From Bemisia tabaci (lineage: Eukaryota; Arthropoda; Insecta; Hemiptera; Aleyrodidae), in assembly GCF_918797505.1 (NCBI RefSeq), contig NC_092801.1, positions 18,847,731 through 18,911,730 of the forward strand: a stretch of 64,000 bases of DNA, read 5' to 3'. The position numbers and the translations under genes were made by a program. This document shows, piece by piece, positions 10,192 to 22,100 of the stretch (its first letter is position 1; every line of letters starts with the position of its first letter). Below the pieces are notes generated by a model, which was not told where the DNA came from, searched no databases, and saw nothing but the letters and a program-made list of their open reading frames with translations.

Positions 10192-11131
10192 CGTGGTCTG
10201 TCCGGAAAGTATCAGGACTTTTTGATTATCTCGGAATGTAATGCATATAATGAGCTGAAACTTGGGTTGGACTTTGCCAATGTCCATTCCAATGCAGCCA
10301 CACAATCGGGCTTTCACACCTTTAATCATTCGATTGCAATCAACTGATCAAAGTGTGTGTGTCAAGTGCTATCGTCGCGTTTTTTATTTTTCGTGAAATG
10401 ACCGAGCGTGAAGATCAGAGAATTTGTATTAAATTTTGCTTTAATCTAGAAAAAACTGCCAAGGAGAACATGGAAATGATTCGGAAAGCTTTTGGCACTG
10501 ATTCTATGAGCAAGAGCAATATTTATGAGTGATATGATCGCTTTAAATCGGGTCGTGAAACAGTCGCTAGTGATCCGCGGTCCGGGAGACCTTCGTCGAC
10601 GAATTCTCCCGATAATGTGGAAAAAGTTCGGGAAACTATTGCCCAAGACAGTCGGTTAACCATGCGGGAACTGGAAAAGCAGCTAAATATCCCGAGGACC
10701 GTCGTTGCGGAAATTTTAACTGAAAAACTCGGGCTCCGTAGAGTGGCAGCGAAATTTGTGCCAACGCTCCGGCTCATTCCTCCTGTCTTGTGCAACAGTT
10801 TTTGGGCAAAGCTCGGTATTCCTCTGGTTCCACATCCTCCATACAGTCCAGACATAGCTCCTTGCGACTTCTGGCTGTTCTCAAAGATGAAATCTCCAAT
10901 GAAAGGGACTCGATTTGACTCCATCAATGACCCAAGAGAGAATACGACGAGAGCGCTGAAGGACATCCCAAAGGAGTGCTTTTTGGACTGTTTTGAACAG
11001 CTCAAAAATCGCTGGAACAAGTGCATTGTGTCTTACGGAGAGTACTTCGAAGGAGATTAAAGCCACAATGTCATAGGTAAGCTCGATTTCTCAAAATCTA
11101 AAAAGTCCTGATACTTTCCGGACAGACCACG
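10192..11131 (+). mobile_element. Internally deleted mariner-like transposon
   Basis: A 940-bp element with perfect terminal inverted repeats of about 32 bases starting CGTGGTCTGTCCGGAAAGTA. It is flanked by TA target duplications (10190-10191 and 11132-11133). It carries a broken transposase gene (10398-11060). A full mariner is normally about 1.3 kb, so about 0.35 kb of the middle is missing. The element cannot move itself but keeps both ends. It lies in the inferred first intron of the OSBPL9 homologue. Confidence 0.95.
10398..11060 (+). pseudogene. Mariner transposase remnant, internal deletion plus a stop codon
   Basis: The reading frame opens with ATG at 10398 and encodes 221 codons where mariner transposases have about 345. 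The N-terminal helix-turn-helix DNA-binding region is recognisable (LTMRELEKQLNIP near codons 86-98). At codon 45 a tryptophan codon is replaced by TGA inside an NIYE-stop-YDRFKSG context. After about codon 120 the frame jumps directly to the C-terminal part, HPPYSPDIAPCDFWLF. The first catalytic aspartate and the HDNAPAH block around the second are therefore absent, while the third aspartate (in CDF) remains. The protein would be inactive. The family is clear from the motifs and from the TA-flanked inverted ends. Confidence 0.93.
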
Positions 11132-11439
11132 TAGTTTGAACAACACATGGTGGGAAATGAACATTGCTCGATTAAGAAGCTTGCTGAAACCATTGTAGTG
11201 CGCGATTTGACTCACGTAGAGCTTTGAGTTTCTTGTGGGCGGGCAATTCAAATTCCTCGTAACCAATGTGAAATAAAGACGTTAATATCGTTAGGAGTTC
11301 GTTTCGGTAATTTACGTTGCGCGAATCGTGTTCTACGTGAAATTCTGGTGAAGAAACATGTATCAGAATGCTTAAATTCGTACCTTGTCTGGTGAAGTTC
11401 GAATAATAGCGCCAAAGACAGTGCAGCCGGCGTAAAACG

Positions 11440-11510
11440 TATACAAGCGCCTGCAAGACTGTAAGGATACTTCACGCATTGCGCCGAACACAACGGTCAG
11501 CGTAAAGCCC
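11440..11510 (-). repeat. Fragment of the 3840-4520 type repeat
   Basis: On the minus strand this stretch reads as the CGCAATGCGTGAAGTAT unit found in the minisatellite of the longer repeats at 3.8 and 42.6 kb. Only one unit is present. Confidence 0.65.
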
Positions 11511-11535
11511 ATATTGCCAGGGGCCATAAAGCCAA

Positions 11536-11809
11536 GGGCTGCCACTTTATTCGGAGACTATAAAACTGAAAACACGGCAACCCTGCTAATTTATTTGCTC
11601 CCTATCTTTGCATGGAGAGATTGTCTTGATGTAGAGGTGGACCCTCAGGGTAGAGTGGGATATCCCCTCCATTTTGGCCTCAACTTGAGAGCTTTTTTTG
11701 AGCTTGGGAGTTGATTCCAGAGAAAACCAGTGGCACCATCGTGTTTCTCGAGAACTTTTACATAAGAATCAGTAGTCAAATCGCAAATTCCTCACACCTG
11801 CAACAGCTC
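11536..11809. mobile_element. Foldback element fragment, right arm only
   Basis: From the loop through the right arm, this matches 54466-54731 of the complete copy: GGCAACCCTGCTAATTTAT through GCAAATTCCTCACACCTGC. The left arm is reduced to a stub. Between 11810 and 12290 I see no gene; one small hairpin (ACGACGGACAT/ATCCGTCGT) lies near 12000-12040. Confidence 0.8.
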
Positions 11810-12289
11810 CATCGCAATTTTTACCGGGATTGGCAACTCAAAAGAATCGCCACTGCCTCCTGTAGCAAAACACACTCCATGAGATCCTAAAATTTCGAGT
11901 GCTCAACGGTTAGGTACTACTTTGACCAGTGACAACTCTCATGACTCTCTTTCCGCCGAGCGTATCGAGTGGTCTGATTTAAAGCTTCGAACGCAAAAAC
12001 GACGGACATCCCATTAAAAATGCATTGCATATCCGTCGTTTTCAATCAAGGCCTCATTTGCGCGTCTAATTGACTATTTATGACTCAAGCGCGCGCGCTA
12101 ATTTGTTACTCCGCGAGTCGCGCACCACGGCTCTTCAATATCTTATCGGGCGCAGCAATTCGAGAGGCTGTAATTACAAACATTTTATCTCGGTTCCAGG
12201 GAATCGGCGATTTAGCGCTAACCCCCGCACCCTCCACGTCACTACCGATAATGAAACTAAGAAGTCACGTATCTCGACGTGCGACGTTG

Positions 12290-12850
12290 TTTTCTGCCGT
12301 GCTGAGGAAAAACGCCGTCATTCAGGGTGTCTACAGGTTTCTGAAAACCGATTTCAGAACTTTTTCAGGACCCTCGGAGTATCTTTGCCAAGTCAGGGTC
12401 TACACTTACTGCTAATTTTAATGAAAATCGAGTCCATCTTTATAAAAATTGCTGATGACTAAAAAAATCTATGATATGTATGTAAAATCGGGGACATTTT
12501 TTCTACGTAACACCTACACTTTGACTAGCGAAAACCGTGAATTTGTAAATTTTTCGGGACCTCGAGTTTTTCCGGACTTATTCGTGACTTCGGGACCGGT
12601 GAAGCAAATACTGGACTTTTTCAGGATTTTCGGGACCTGTAGACACCATGTATGAACATTCGAGAGTAGCCAAATATCCTCCGGTAAAATGATTATTTTT
12701 GAGGAAAGCTATGAATATTCTTCCTTGAGAGTTTCAGAAAACTTTAGGTAAAATTATGAAAAAAATTATCTGACAAGTTGGAAGAAAAATATTCATAAAT
12801 TCACCAGGAAATTCGAGTTTTATCAATGGAAATTTGGCAACGCCTGAAGG
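12290..12850. mobile_element. Family-B element interrupted by a CAGGGTGTCTAC-type element
   Basis: The left end CTGCCGTGCTGAGGAAAAACG begins at about 12296 and the family-B text resumes at about 12650 (GAACATTCGAGAGTAGCC), running to about 12850. The interruption at 12323-12647 has ends CAGGGTGTCTACAGG and CCTGTAGACACC. Its words (TTTTTCAGGA, CGGGACC) differ from the other elements sharing these ends. Confidence 0.75.
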
Positions 12851-12966
12851 TGCGGTAGTACAATCCCTGGTACTTGCTTACTCACACTGAGAGCCTTGCA
12901 TCACGATCAGAGATGCTAAATGAAAGTATTTATGCTGAAGGGAACTGCGTACGTACAAATTAGTTA

Positions 12967-13162
12967 GGGGCCGTCCATAAATTACACGACGCACTTTTTT
13001 CGGAATTTTTGACCCCTCCCCCCTACCGCCACTTGTAACGCTTTTGTGACGCAGGTAAGTATTTATTCTTAAACAAATAAAAACATAAAGGCGTAACGCT
13101 CTCCAAGACCTCCCCTCCCCCCCTAGAGCGTTACGTGCGTTACGTACTTTATAGACGGTCCC
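12967..13162. mobile_element. MITE with GGGGCCGTCCATAAATTAC ends
   Basis: The left end GGGGCCGTCCATAAATTAC pairs with the right end TACTTTATAGACGGTCCC. Inner arms also pair (GTAACGCTTTTGTGACGC with GCGTTACGTGCGTTACG). A diverged half copy is seen at 59270-59385. Ends of this type are widespread in animal genomes. Confidence 0.75.
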
Positions 13163-13558
13163 TTGCGTAAATTAAAAGGGACTTTAAACAACCTATTTGA
13201 TTTCTCTTTATTCAATGACTTAGTATGTAGTTCCTTTTGGCATGGACACTCATGTGCAAATGAGATTTGATGATATTCCTTTTACTCGAAAAAGTTTTAT
13301 AAGATTAGCAGAGGTCAAGTGAACGGATTTAATCGGAAGGAGGCTAACTGCATTAACGTTGCCTAATTTCCTTGCATATGTTGGTTTTTCAACGGAAAAA
13401 TAAATATAATTTTGACTTGGAATTCTGTGAGTAAGTACGTTAAAACCCGAGGAAAATGTGCAGAACGTTTCAAGGCATTATGTAAGTTACTTTTCTGTTG
13501 AAAGTATAAAGTATGAGAGTGAACCTGATCGGTGTTCGAAACGAACTTTTGAGTTTTA

Positions 13559-13704
13559 GAACTGGGGAAAGAGAAGTAGAGACAAATGTCACATCCAAAA
13601 ATTGCACCATTCAGTAGATATTTACATGCTAACTAATGGGCCATCTGATGATTGATGCATCCAGACTGATGTGACTTTTGTCTCTTCTTTTCTTTCCCTA
13701 GTTC
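13559..13704. mobile_element. TA-flanked MITE, GAACTGGGGA type, copy 1
   Basis: The ends GAACTGGGGAAAGAGAAG and CTTTTCTTTCCCTAGTTC are inverted repeats extending about 38 bases, including GAGACAAATGTCACATC. TA occurs on both sides (13557-13558 and 13705-13706). 146 bp, non-coding. Confidence 0.85.
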
Positions 13705-14211
13705 TAGGAGCGATGTGGCACATCAAGCTCGACTTTTAGGGGCCATGGAAGAATTTTTAGGGGCAGAATTGACTTTTGGCCTACAATAACACGGCATATT
13801 TAGTGAAAAGTTCGGCGCAAGATTTTTTTTGTTTCAGAACTAGTATCTGTAACTTGGGGGGATTTCGAAAAATCACCAAACAGAAGAGTTCGGTTTTTTC
13901 TTTGGCCATTTTTAGGGCCTACGTTGGCGTTCATTCCTTAGGCGCTAAAACCGATTTCTTAGGTGCATTTTGGCGCAATGGCGCCTCTGAGTTTCGAACA
14001 ATGAACCTGAAAAATCCTGAGATGCAGTTAAGTAAGCGGATTCAAGTCATTATCCACGAGAATATTAGGACAGTCATTAAAGTCAGTATTTCATGACAGG
14101 ACAAAAGCTATGATTTTCCTTCATTTTCGAGTAATACTGCACGCTTACTCTGGAATTTGAATAGTTGCGGTTGAATAGTTGAATAATTTCCACATTTAAT
14201 GATTCAAACAT

Positions 14212-14370
14212 AGAGCTCGCGCATCGTATGTTGAGACAAATGTCAAAGTATTGTTTATGTCACCATTCACCAGTGGTGCCACCTGACTACATGTATTAAC
14301 CTGTTGAGTGGTGCGAATTCAGAGCTAATCAGAGATTGACGTTTGTCTCAACATACGATGCGGGAGCTCT
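14212..14370. mobile_element. TA-flanked MITE with GAGCTCGCGCATCGTATG ends
   Basis: The arms of about 36 bases are inverted: GAGCTCGCGCATCGTATGTT on the left and AACATACGATGCGGGAGCTC on the right. TA is present at each side. It shares the GAGACAAATGTCAA word with the neighbouring elements at 13559 and 14526, so the three may be related. Confidence 0.85.
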
Positions 14371-14525
14371 AACACTAATCGCACGACGAGCAAGAAGCTA
14401 AAAATTGCAATCAACGCAGATAGGCATCAGGGAATTCAGCTAGTGTACATGGATTTGAGTGGCAAAATGAGTTATACTGATCATTGGTTTTAGGAAAAAT
14501 TAGGAGACTGGAGAACTATTACCTA

Positions 14526-14666
14526 GAACTGGGGAGGGAAAAGAATGGACAAATGTCAACCCAAATGCATCATTTATCAGTTGTCCCATTAATTACCATA
14601 TGAATTAATGTTGAATGGTGCCGTATTCTGATGTGACACTTGTCCATTCCTCTCTCTCCGCAGTCC
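14526..14666. mobile_element. TA-flanked MITE, GAACTGGGGA type, copy 2
   Basis: A 141-bp element with left end GAACTGGGGAGGGAAAAGAA, right end inverted, TA on both sides, and inner arms ATGGACAAATGTCA. It is a second member of the family at 13559-13704. Confidence 0.85.
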
Positions 14667-14986
14667 TAGCATATGATTACTTAGGTTGATGGTACCAGAA
14701 TTGATTCCGCCTTATAGCTGCTATAGAAGCAATTACTTAGGAGAGAGAGCAGTAAGGTTATCAGGAAGGCGTTAAATCTCCATCAGTATCTAACAGGGAA
14801 CTGGATGACACCCTCTAGATGCATATTCAGCGCAAGGTGCACCTACAAAGTTCTGGAAGAAACAGAAGCTGCAAAATAAGTTCGGATAACCTACAATGTT
14901 CAAGGCGTGATAACAAGGGAGATTATGAGGCCGAGGGATCTGATAGATGAATACTTAGATAGAAACGTGGCTGAGCAGGTACTTAC

Positions 14987-15094
14987 GGTATAGTAGGAGA
15001 GGAGCCCAGCGTTATCGTCCAAAACAAACCAACGAAATTGCCATCCTTTCATTACATTAGTCCATTTACTCAATGATCCTTCCATAGTCGCCAT
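14987..15094 (-). CDS. OSBPL9: First coding exon of an ORP9 (OSBPL9)-type oxysterol-binding-protein-related protein
   Basis: On the minus strand an ATG at 15094 opens 36 codons ending in GLLSYYT, followed at once by a consensus donor GTAAGT (14986-14981). The peptide [20 protein letters not shown] is the start of a pleckstrin-homology domain. Its [25 protein letters not shown] pattern is characteristic of ORP9. ORP9 is a lipid-transfer protein at ER-Golgi contact sites: its PH domain binds phosphoinositides and its OSBP-related domain, which would be encoded outside this window, carries lipid. No downstream exon is visible between 14980 and 1, so a first intron longer than 14.9 kb is inferred. 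The gene is head to head with SF3A1, the two start codons being about 0.9 kb apart. ORP11 is a less likely alternative because its N-terminus differs at these positions. Confidence 0.85.
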
Positions 15095-16000
15095 GTTATC
15101 ACTGACAAATCACTGGCCGATGTTTACGAAATAACTCGTCAAAATCTAAGGGATGCGGAATCTACACGAAGTCACTACGAACTGATTTATCACCGCCAAT
15201 CATCGGAATAAGATGAGAAAACGAGATAGCACACATCTTGCTAATTATCGAAACTCATACTGCACCTCACTGTACACGCGCGAGATGAGAGGAACGGCGC
15301 TGCTTTTCGCGACGACTGATGTAAAGAAACACTCTTTTATTTACCGCGACGCACGGGCACTTATCGTTTATCACATGTCCCGAAGCACGGCACAAATCCC
15401 GGGGATATTTCAGGAAGTAGCTTATCAAACTCGAACAAAATAAGAAACTCCTGCGTCTTCGAAATTTCGTGACCGATTTTTCGCAATTAGGGCATAGACT
15501 GACTGTTGAGCATGAGGACACGTTCCAAGTAGGCGAAATATATGCTGTGCTAGTGCTGCGCTCTGAACCAGTTCGGTAGAAACTTTGAAGGAATAGTGTC
15601 ATAACAGCCAAGCCCGACTAATTGTGTTAAAATTTTACTGAAAACAATTTAATTTGATACATTTTGTTATAAACTTTGAAATATTTTCAACGCATTATTA
15701 AAATTGTCACCATAAAAGAATTTTAACAAAATCGCAATGCTATACTGCGTATAACTGCGTAGTGCTTGAAGCATATCCTTCTCGTTAGTAAAGCGCGTGC
15801 GCATTACTGTTAGGGTGACCACTCTGTCATAACTTTCCTTCTATGAACCGGAATCGTTTTGCAACGTGAGGTTAGAGTGGTCTTTATCTGTTGTTTTTTT
15901 TTTATAAATTTTGATTATTTATTGTGCTATGTCAATGATTCAACCAGTTTCATCAATTTTAAATTGCTGATTTTGAAGTGTGACTAGTGATATCCCTACC
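15095..16000. promoter_or_regulatory. Intergenic region between divergent OSBPL9 and SF3A1 starts
   Basis: About 0.9 kb separates the two start codons and must contain both 5' UTRs and promoters unless upstream non-coding exons exist. I see no TATA box in a convincing position. A short inverted repeat, GACCACTCT at about 15817 with AGAGTGGTC near 15880, lies about 120 bases upstream of the SF3A1 ATG. Two open frames here (plus 15213-15443, minus 15267-15611) have no recognisable similarity and are not called. Confidence 0.5.
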
Positions 16001-16151
16001 ATGGCAGCAGTACAAACACCGTTGGAAAACGCATCCAACTTCAATGGACCCCAGCCTCAACCGCTACCACAACCGCAGCCCATGCAACCGGAGGCTCCCC
16101 CAGCTCAGTTGCCCGTTATCGGCATTATTTATCCTCCTCCGGAGGTCAGAA
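16001..16151 (+). CDS. SF3A1: SF3A1 coding exon 1
   Basis: Encodes residues 1-50 plus one base. It ends GAGGTCAGAA before GTATCCTTT, a U12-type 5' splice site. Joining to exon 2 gives the conserved IIYPPPEVRNIVDK. Confidence 0.93.
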
Positions 16152-19100
16152 GTATCCTTTTGAATACTTAAACCAACAATATTTTTTATTAACAGTTCTC
16201 AATAGCGTAAGTACCTCAAGGCATCATGCGGTGGTTGGCCATGCACCAACTTGGTAAGAAGGCTACTCTCTGTAGTTAATTGTTTTTACCGCGAAAATGG
16301 ACGGTTTGGAAGACGAGGTGTGTTTTCAAAAGAAGCTGGTAGGAATTAGAACCACCCACTGCCAATCGGTCAGTGTTAAACTCTGACTTGAGGTTATTCG
16401 TCAAGCTCAAATGACGTGGTTGAACTTGCATGTGATGTATTGCATCGATTAGGTCAACAATCTCAGCTTACTTTGAATCTTAGCAAATAAAATACGATAT
16501 CACCTGCGCATCAGCCTTAGGAATCATTCTCAACCCAAAAATCGGTAAAATTTAGAGAAATGAAAGCAGAATAGTGTTAGGAAAAAAACCTAGCATTCGA
16601 TTCAGCTATCAATTTACGTAACCAACGCGAGGTTTTTTCCCTGCTTTCATTTCTCTGAATTTTGCCGATTTTTGGGTTTTGAATCATTCTTTAGGCAAAG
16701 GCGCAAGGGCTATCATCCTTTTTTTGCTGAAAGTCCAAAATCTGCTGAGATTTTTGACCTTACTTATGCGATATGCCAGTTCGACCATGTCATCTGAGCT
16801 TGATTAATCACCTGATGACTTTCATGTTTTTGTGTTAATGTTGCACTCAGAAAACAGAAGAACCAAACTGATAAGTTTACTTTGACAGCACACCTTTAAA
16901 TGAACCTTTCTATTTACATCCCTCCGTACCATTGTTGGTCCGAAGGTAGAGTCCATATCAAACAAGTTTGCATACCTTTAGACCGCGACAAAAAATGCAT
17001 CATCTTGATTCTTCCATTCACTTCCAATGCTAAACTGATGTCAGGCAATCTTCTGTCGCCTATAATATTCCTACAACAACAGTTGTATTACTTTTCAATC
17101 TAGGTGTTAGAATGAAAATCGGAATAAAATTAATATCCATCACTTGTTTTTATAGTCCTTTCCTTAGTTTCGTTTTTCCAGACATTGTCGACAAGACTGC
17201 AGGTTTCGTAGCAAGCTATGGACCCGAGTTTGAATCCAGAATTCGAGAAAATAAGCTTGGGAATCCAAAGTTCAATTTTCTTAGTCCTGGAGATCCGTAC
17301 AATGCTTACTATCAGCACAAAGTCAAAGAGTTTCGAGAAGCCCAAGGTTTGTAAGATGTTTTCAGTCTATTCCTTGTCATACCATTATTCATTGAGTCTT
17401 TTTAACTGTTCACCAAAAAATGACCTCCGCACCAAGGAATTCTAAACTAAGACATTGACCCCACTACCTAATAGACCACCATTCGCCTCATATGACGAGT
17501 ATACTCGTCAGCGCACGTCTGGGACATATCTCAGCTGACGAATTAACTCGGGCCGTCTATCGATTTTGAGACGCTTGAGATACCATCTATTGGAAAAGCG
17601 AAAAAACTCGACCAAAACAATCGCGTGGTAACGCTGATAAATGCTGCAAATTAACTCATCAACTGAGATATGTCACACGCGTCCTGACGAGTGTACTTGT
17701 CAAATGAGGCGAAAGGGTTAAAATATCCTGGCACAAATAACATCTAAAAAGTGTTAAATCAAGCCAGAGATATATACTGGTGTTACAGGATAGAGAGTTA
17801 AGAAACGTAGTTTAATGAAAAAGTTATCGCAACTTTGAACATCCCTATGAAAAGACTTTAGGAGTGGTTTCTAACTTGTGCTAGTCCGAAATTTTTGTCT
17901 GTCAAAAGTTCTCAGAGGAGAAAAATGTGTTGAACGTGAAAATAGTCGTATAAGAAAATTTGTCCTTAACCTTGAGTCTTTAAAATCACAGTTTAGTAAG
18001 TAATTCGCAAAGGTGCACCCAATAAATGATTAACTCCGCCTGCTAAATGTATGTTCTTCACAAATTTAAAATCATACTATGAAAATTTTTTCTAAAAGTA
18101 AAAGCTTATCAACTAATCAGTGTTCGAAACACACGCGGGCCAAACAGCATTTTGTCATGAAGAAATTGCCTTTGGCTGCTGAAGAAGTCATTGTTAAACT
18201 CTGTTGTTGGGATTTTTCGGCGTATTTCTGAATTGAGGCATTTCAAAAGGGCAATCTTTCATTTTAGCCCCTATGAAATCTGAGATAGCTGCCAAGACTT
18301 AATGTCGAGTTTCAAACACTCCAACCAATCATTGGAAACTAATCATTTCTTAAAGGAAGTTTTGACGTCACCCTACTTGTTTGTATCAAATCAGATGATA
18401 GTAACAAAAATTGTTTTCTTACAGCGGCAGGGCAAGAACAAGCTGCTGCAAATCAGGCTCAAGCACCTGCTCGTAAATCGATGCCCACTGCTACCCTCCA
18501 AAAGCAACAAGAATTGTTGAAACAAGCAGTAGCTGAACAACCATTTATACCGAAGGACCCTCCCCCAGAATTTGAGTTCATAGCTGATCCACCATCGATC
18601 TCAGCTCAAGACTTGTAAGTATACTATTGTAAAACATAGCTGAAGGGAAGTATACCTTGCACCAAGTAATGGGTCAGTTGCGCTGGTCATAGAATCGCGT
18701 TTTGATACTTAAATTCTTTTAGATTAGCTTAAAATAATAAGATCCGTCCAAAACGCATTTTTCTACGCTCAATGTTAACTGAGGTATCACCCATTGAAAA
18801 GTCGGGTTATTGACGTCATCCACCGCAGTAGTGACATCCTTGGTTCCTACCACCTTGTTTTCATCCAAGATTCACGTTGAGTAATCAGTGCGTAAATGAC
18901 CAATGAAAGCAAGGTGGAAGAAACCACGGGTGTCACTACAGCCATGGATGACGTCAAAAACCCGACTTTTCAAAGGGCGATGTCTCGTTAATTTTGATCT
19001 TAGAAATTTGCGGTTTGGATAGATCTTATTATTTGTAGCTAATCTGCAAGGATTGAGCATCAAAACGCATTTTGTTACCAGTGCAACTGACCCATTTTTG

Positions 19101-22100
19101 ATGTAGAATGCTCAAATAATAATGGATCGTAGACATTTTTAATTATTTATCGCATCCAGAAAATCTGAGAATAGTTCATCACAACAAGTAAGTGTTTGTA
19201 AATTTGGAAAATGACAAATTGTAAGTGGATAAACATTCTATTTAGTATCTGACACATTTTCTCCCGATCGACATCAGCTAAAATCAATTTTCTTCTGTTC
19301 CATTCTTTGCTGAAATCAATGCTTTAACTCAATGTAGCAATTAAACATATTTTCTTTACACATATGTGCGCATTTTGGTGGTAATTTTTGTGTTACATCA
19401 GCAGCATCATCAAATTAGTCATTGAATTCATTCATTCAATTTCATTTAATTTGCGAAGAGAATGCTCTGTGTTGTGAGGATTATATCAAATCAAACCCAG
19501 TATTGCTGAAAATGATACCTCTAATCTTCAGTCATGATTTTTAATTTTCAGAGACATCGTGAGGATGACAGCACAGTTTGTTGCTCGAAACGGTCGTCAG
19601 TTCCTGACATCTCTAATGAATCGTGAGCAGAGGAACTGTCAGTTTGATTTTCTCAGACCACAACACTCCTTGTTTCAGTACTTCACTAAGCTCTTAGAGC
19701 AGTATACCAAGGTATTTTCTCATTTTTTTGTACCAGTCATTAATTACACTAACTTAAATTTGAATTTTATTGTTGGAAAATTTTCTTCTCAAACCTTTTT
19801 TTTTGTTATTTTTTTTCTGAAGAAGATTTAGAATTATTATTGCATACATTTTTCACCGAGAAGTTACAGCTTGGTAATTAATACAAAAATTTGCAAAATT
19901 GTATGAACTAAAAATCGTTTCTGCCACCGCAGTAAAATAGAATGTGTAAAGAAGTTTGAAGGAAACAGATGATTGTTACATTACAAATTACGAACTTCTC
20001 TAAATTTCTAAGAATATCTTACTTGTGTACAAGGAGCTTTTGTGTTAAATCCTCATGATTGTGTGTTACTTTACAGTTGCAAAATAAACGTTTATCGATT
20101 GATTCTTTAGATTATCCAGATTGAAGAACTTGAAACGACTCCTCCAGTTAACCTCTATTTTCCACGCTCTCCACTAAATGAGATTGAAAATGAGATTTTT
20201 ACAGCCAAAAAATTAGCATAAATTTGAGCTTAAGGCTCTAACTATTAGAGAAAATACAAGTAATGGAGTTAGTTAACAAATTTTTTTTTTTAATCTAAGA
20301 GAAAAAAACCAACATTAAAACACTGAAAATGATTTATGCACTGCTGTTATTGGGAGAGACTGATGATCAACTTTGTTAGAGAAGAGAGGACCTCTTAATT
20401 TTTGTATGTGTCTACGTATACTGCTGTCTCTGATAATCCTTCTTGCATTGATTGAAGCTGATTTTGTAATTCCGGTTTTGTGAGTATTTCCTTCATTCAG
20501 CTGAATTTTAGCTATCAATTTCTACTTCCTGTCTTTATTTGATTATGAGCTCTTTGAATTGTTTTATTTTACTTAACGTGATTTTATTTATTACAGATCC
20601 TTGTTCCACCGAAAGACATAGTTCCCAAGCTTGAAGAAGAATCGTATTCTATTAAAAATATTCTTGAAAAAGTAAAGTATCGTGCTGATTGGCAGCAGTA
20701 TCAAGAAGCTCAAAAACGGAAAGCAGAACAGCAAATTGAGAAAGAAAGAGGTATGGATCTCTTCAAGAATTATTGTCAATTACATTTATGTGCCTGGACC
20801 ATTGAAAAGAGCCTTATCCTCCGGTAGAAAATCGTCCTTAACTTTTTATAAATGTATGGAGAAGGATAATCAGAATATTTTGGCGCAAGTTTGACATCCA
20901 AAGCTCAAAAATTGAAGGAGGTATGAGTCCTGAAGTTCAAATATAAAAATTCTTTGGTTGCAGACAAACGTGGCTTAGGTTTGTGAAAAAAGTTAACGAA
21001 AATTTTCTTCTGGAAGATATAATCCCTTCTCACAGATCTGGTCTCGTACTGAACAATGTTTCTAGAGTAAAATGAATTATTACCATGATTGAGTTCCATC
21101 AATACCAAAAGTAAAAGATCATGGGTGATTACTGTCTGTCTTTATACATAAAGCTTTTTTTAGTTCATTATTTTCTGTATTTTTTTAAAAAATCCTTTTA
21201 GATGCTTTTGTCTCTGCTCAGCTTTTTTGTAGTTTTAACTTTTCGTCCACTTTAGCTGAGTATACTTGCAGTAGAAAAACCATTCCTACGGAGACATTAC
21301 TGAAGAAACGCGCATTAGTACTTTTGTTTGCATTCGCTGCCACAAAGATAGATGGAAATTTTATCGGAGGCATGAATGCGAAAACAGTGCGGTGAAACTT
21401 TTAGGGAACAGTCTTCTTACTGGGCGTATATTCGGTGGCTTGTATTGCTAACCCAGCAATAGAAGTGTCATTCGACAACAAGCTCTGTCCGAATCTAACC
21501 ATTGTATCAACCCAACAAGTTGAAGACTTACTTTAACTATTTTTTACATATTTGCATTGGGCGAAAAGTTTCTCTACATTTGTTAGCATTAATCGCTTGA
21601 AAACATAACAATTTTTTATAATTTTTTCTGAGAGGAGAAAATAATAATCGAAAATCCATTGAAATACGCTCCTGGCACAAGCAGTTGTTGGGTGCAAAAA
21701 ATATGGTATAAAGTGAGGGCAGAGTGGAAACTTTGGAATCCAATAATTGTCGAGCTTCCTTGTTTACTTCCTTGTGTGCTTACTGTCTATCTCTGTTGGT
21801 ATATCAGAGATGTTGTGGAGTAAGAAAGGTGTAAACTCTCAATAGATCTTTTAATTTGATTCCTCTATCTTTATCACAGTTGCTTATGCTCAAATCGACT
21901 GGCACGATTTCGTCGTGGTGGAAACAGTGGACTATCAAATCGGAGAAGTCGGCAACTTTCCGACACCAACAACTCCCAGTGAAGTCGGAGCAAGAGTTCT
22001 CATGCAGGAAAGAATTGAAGAAAATGGTGGAGAAGCAGGAGAGAATGAAGATGGAGATGATGATGAGGAAGAAGAGGAGGAGGATGAGGAAGAGAACGAA

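Noticed and set aside
15267..15611. 114-codon minus-strand frame between OSBPL9 and SF3A1
   Set aside because: No similarity recognised, and it lies upstream of a clearly placed OSBPL9 start.
15980..16003. Upstream in-frame GTG as the SF3A1 start
   Set aside because: Animal translation starts at ATG; 16001 has a strong ACCATGG context.
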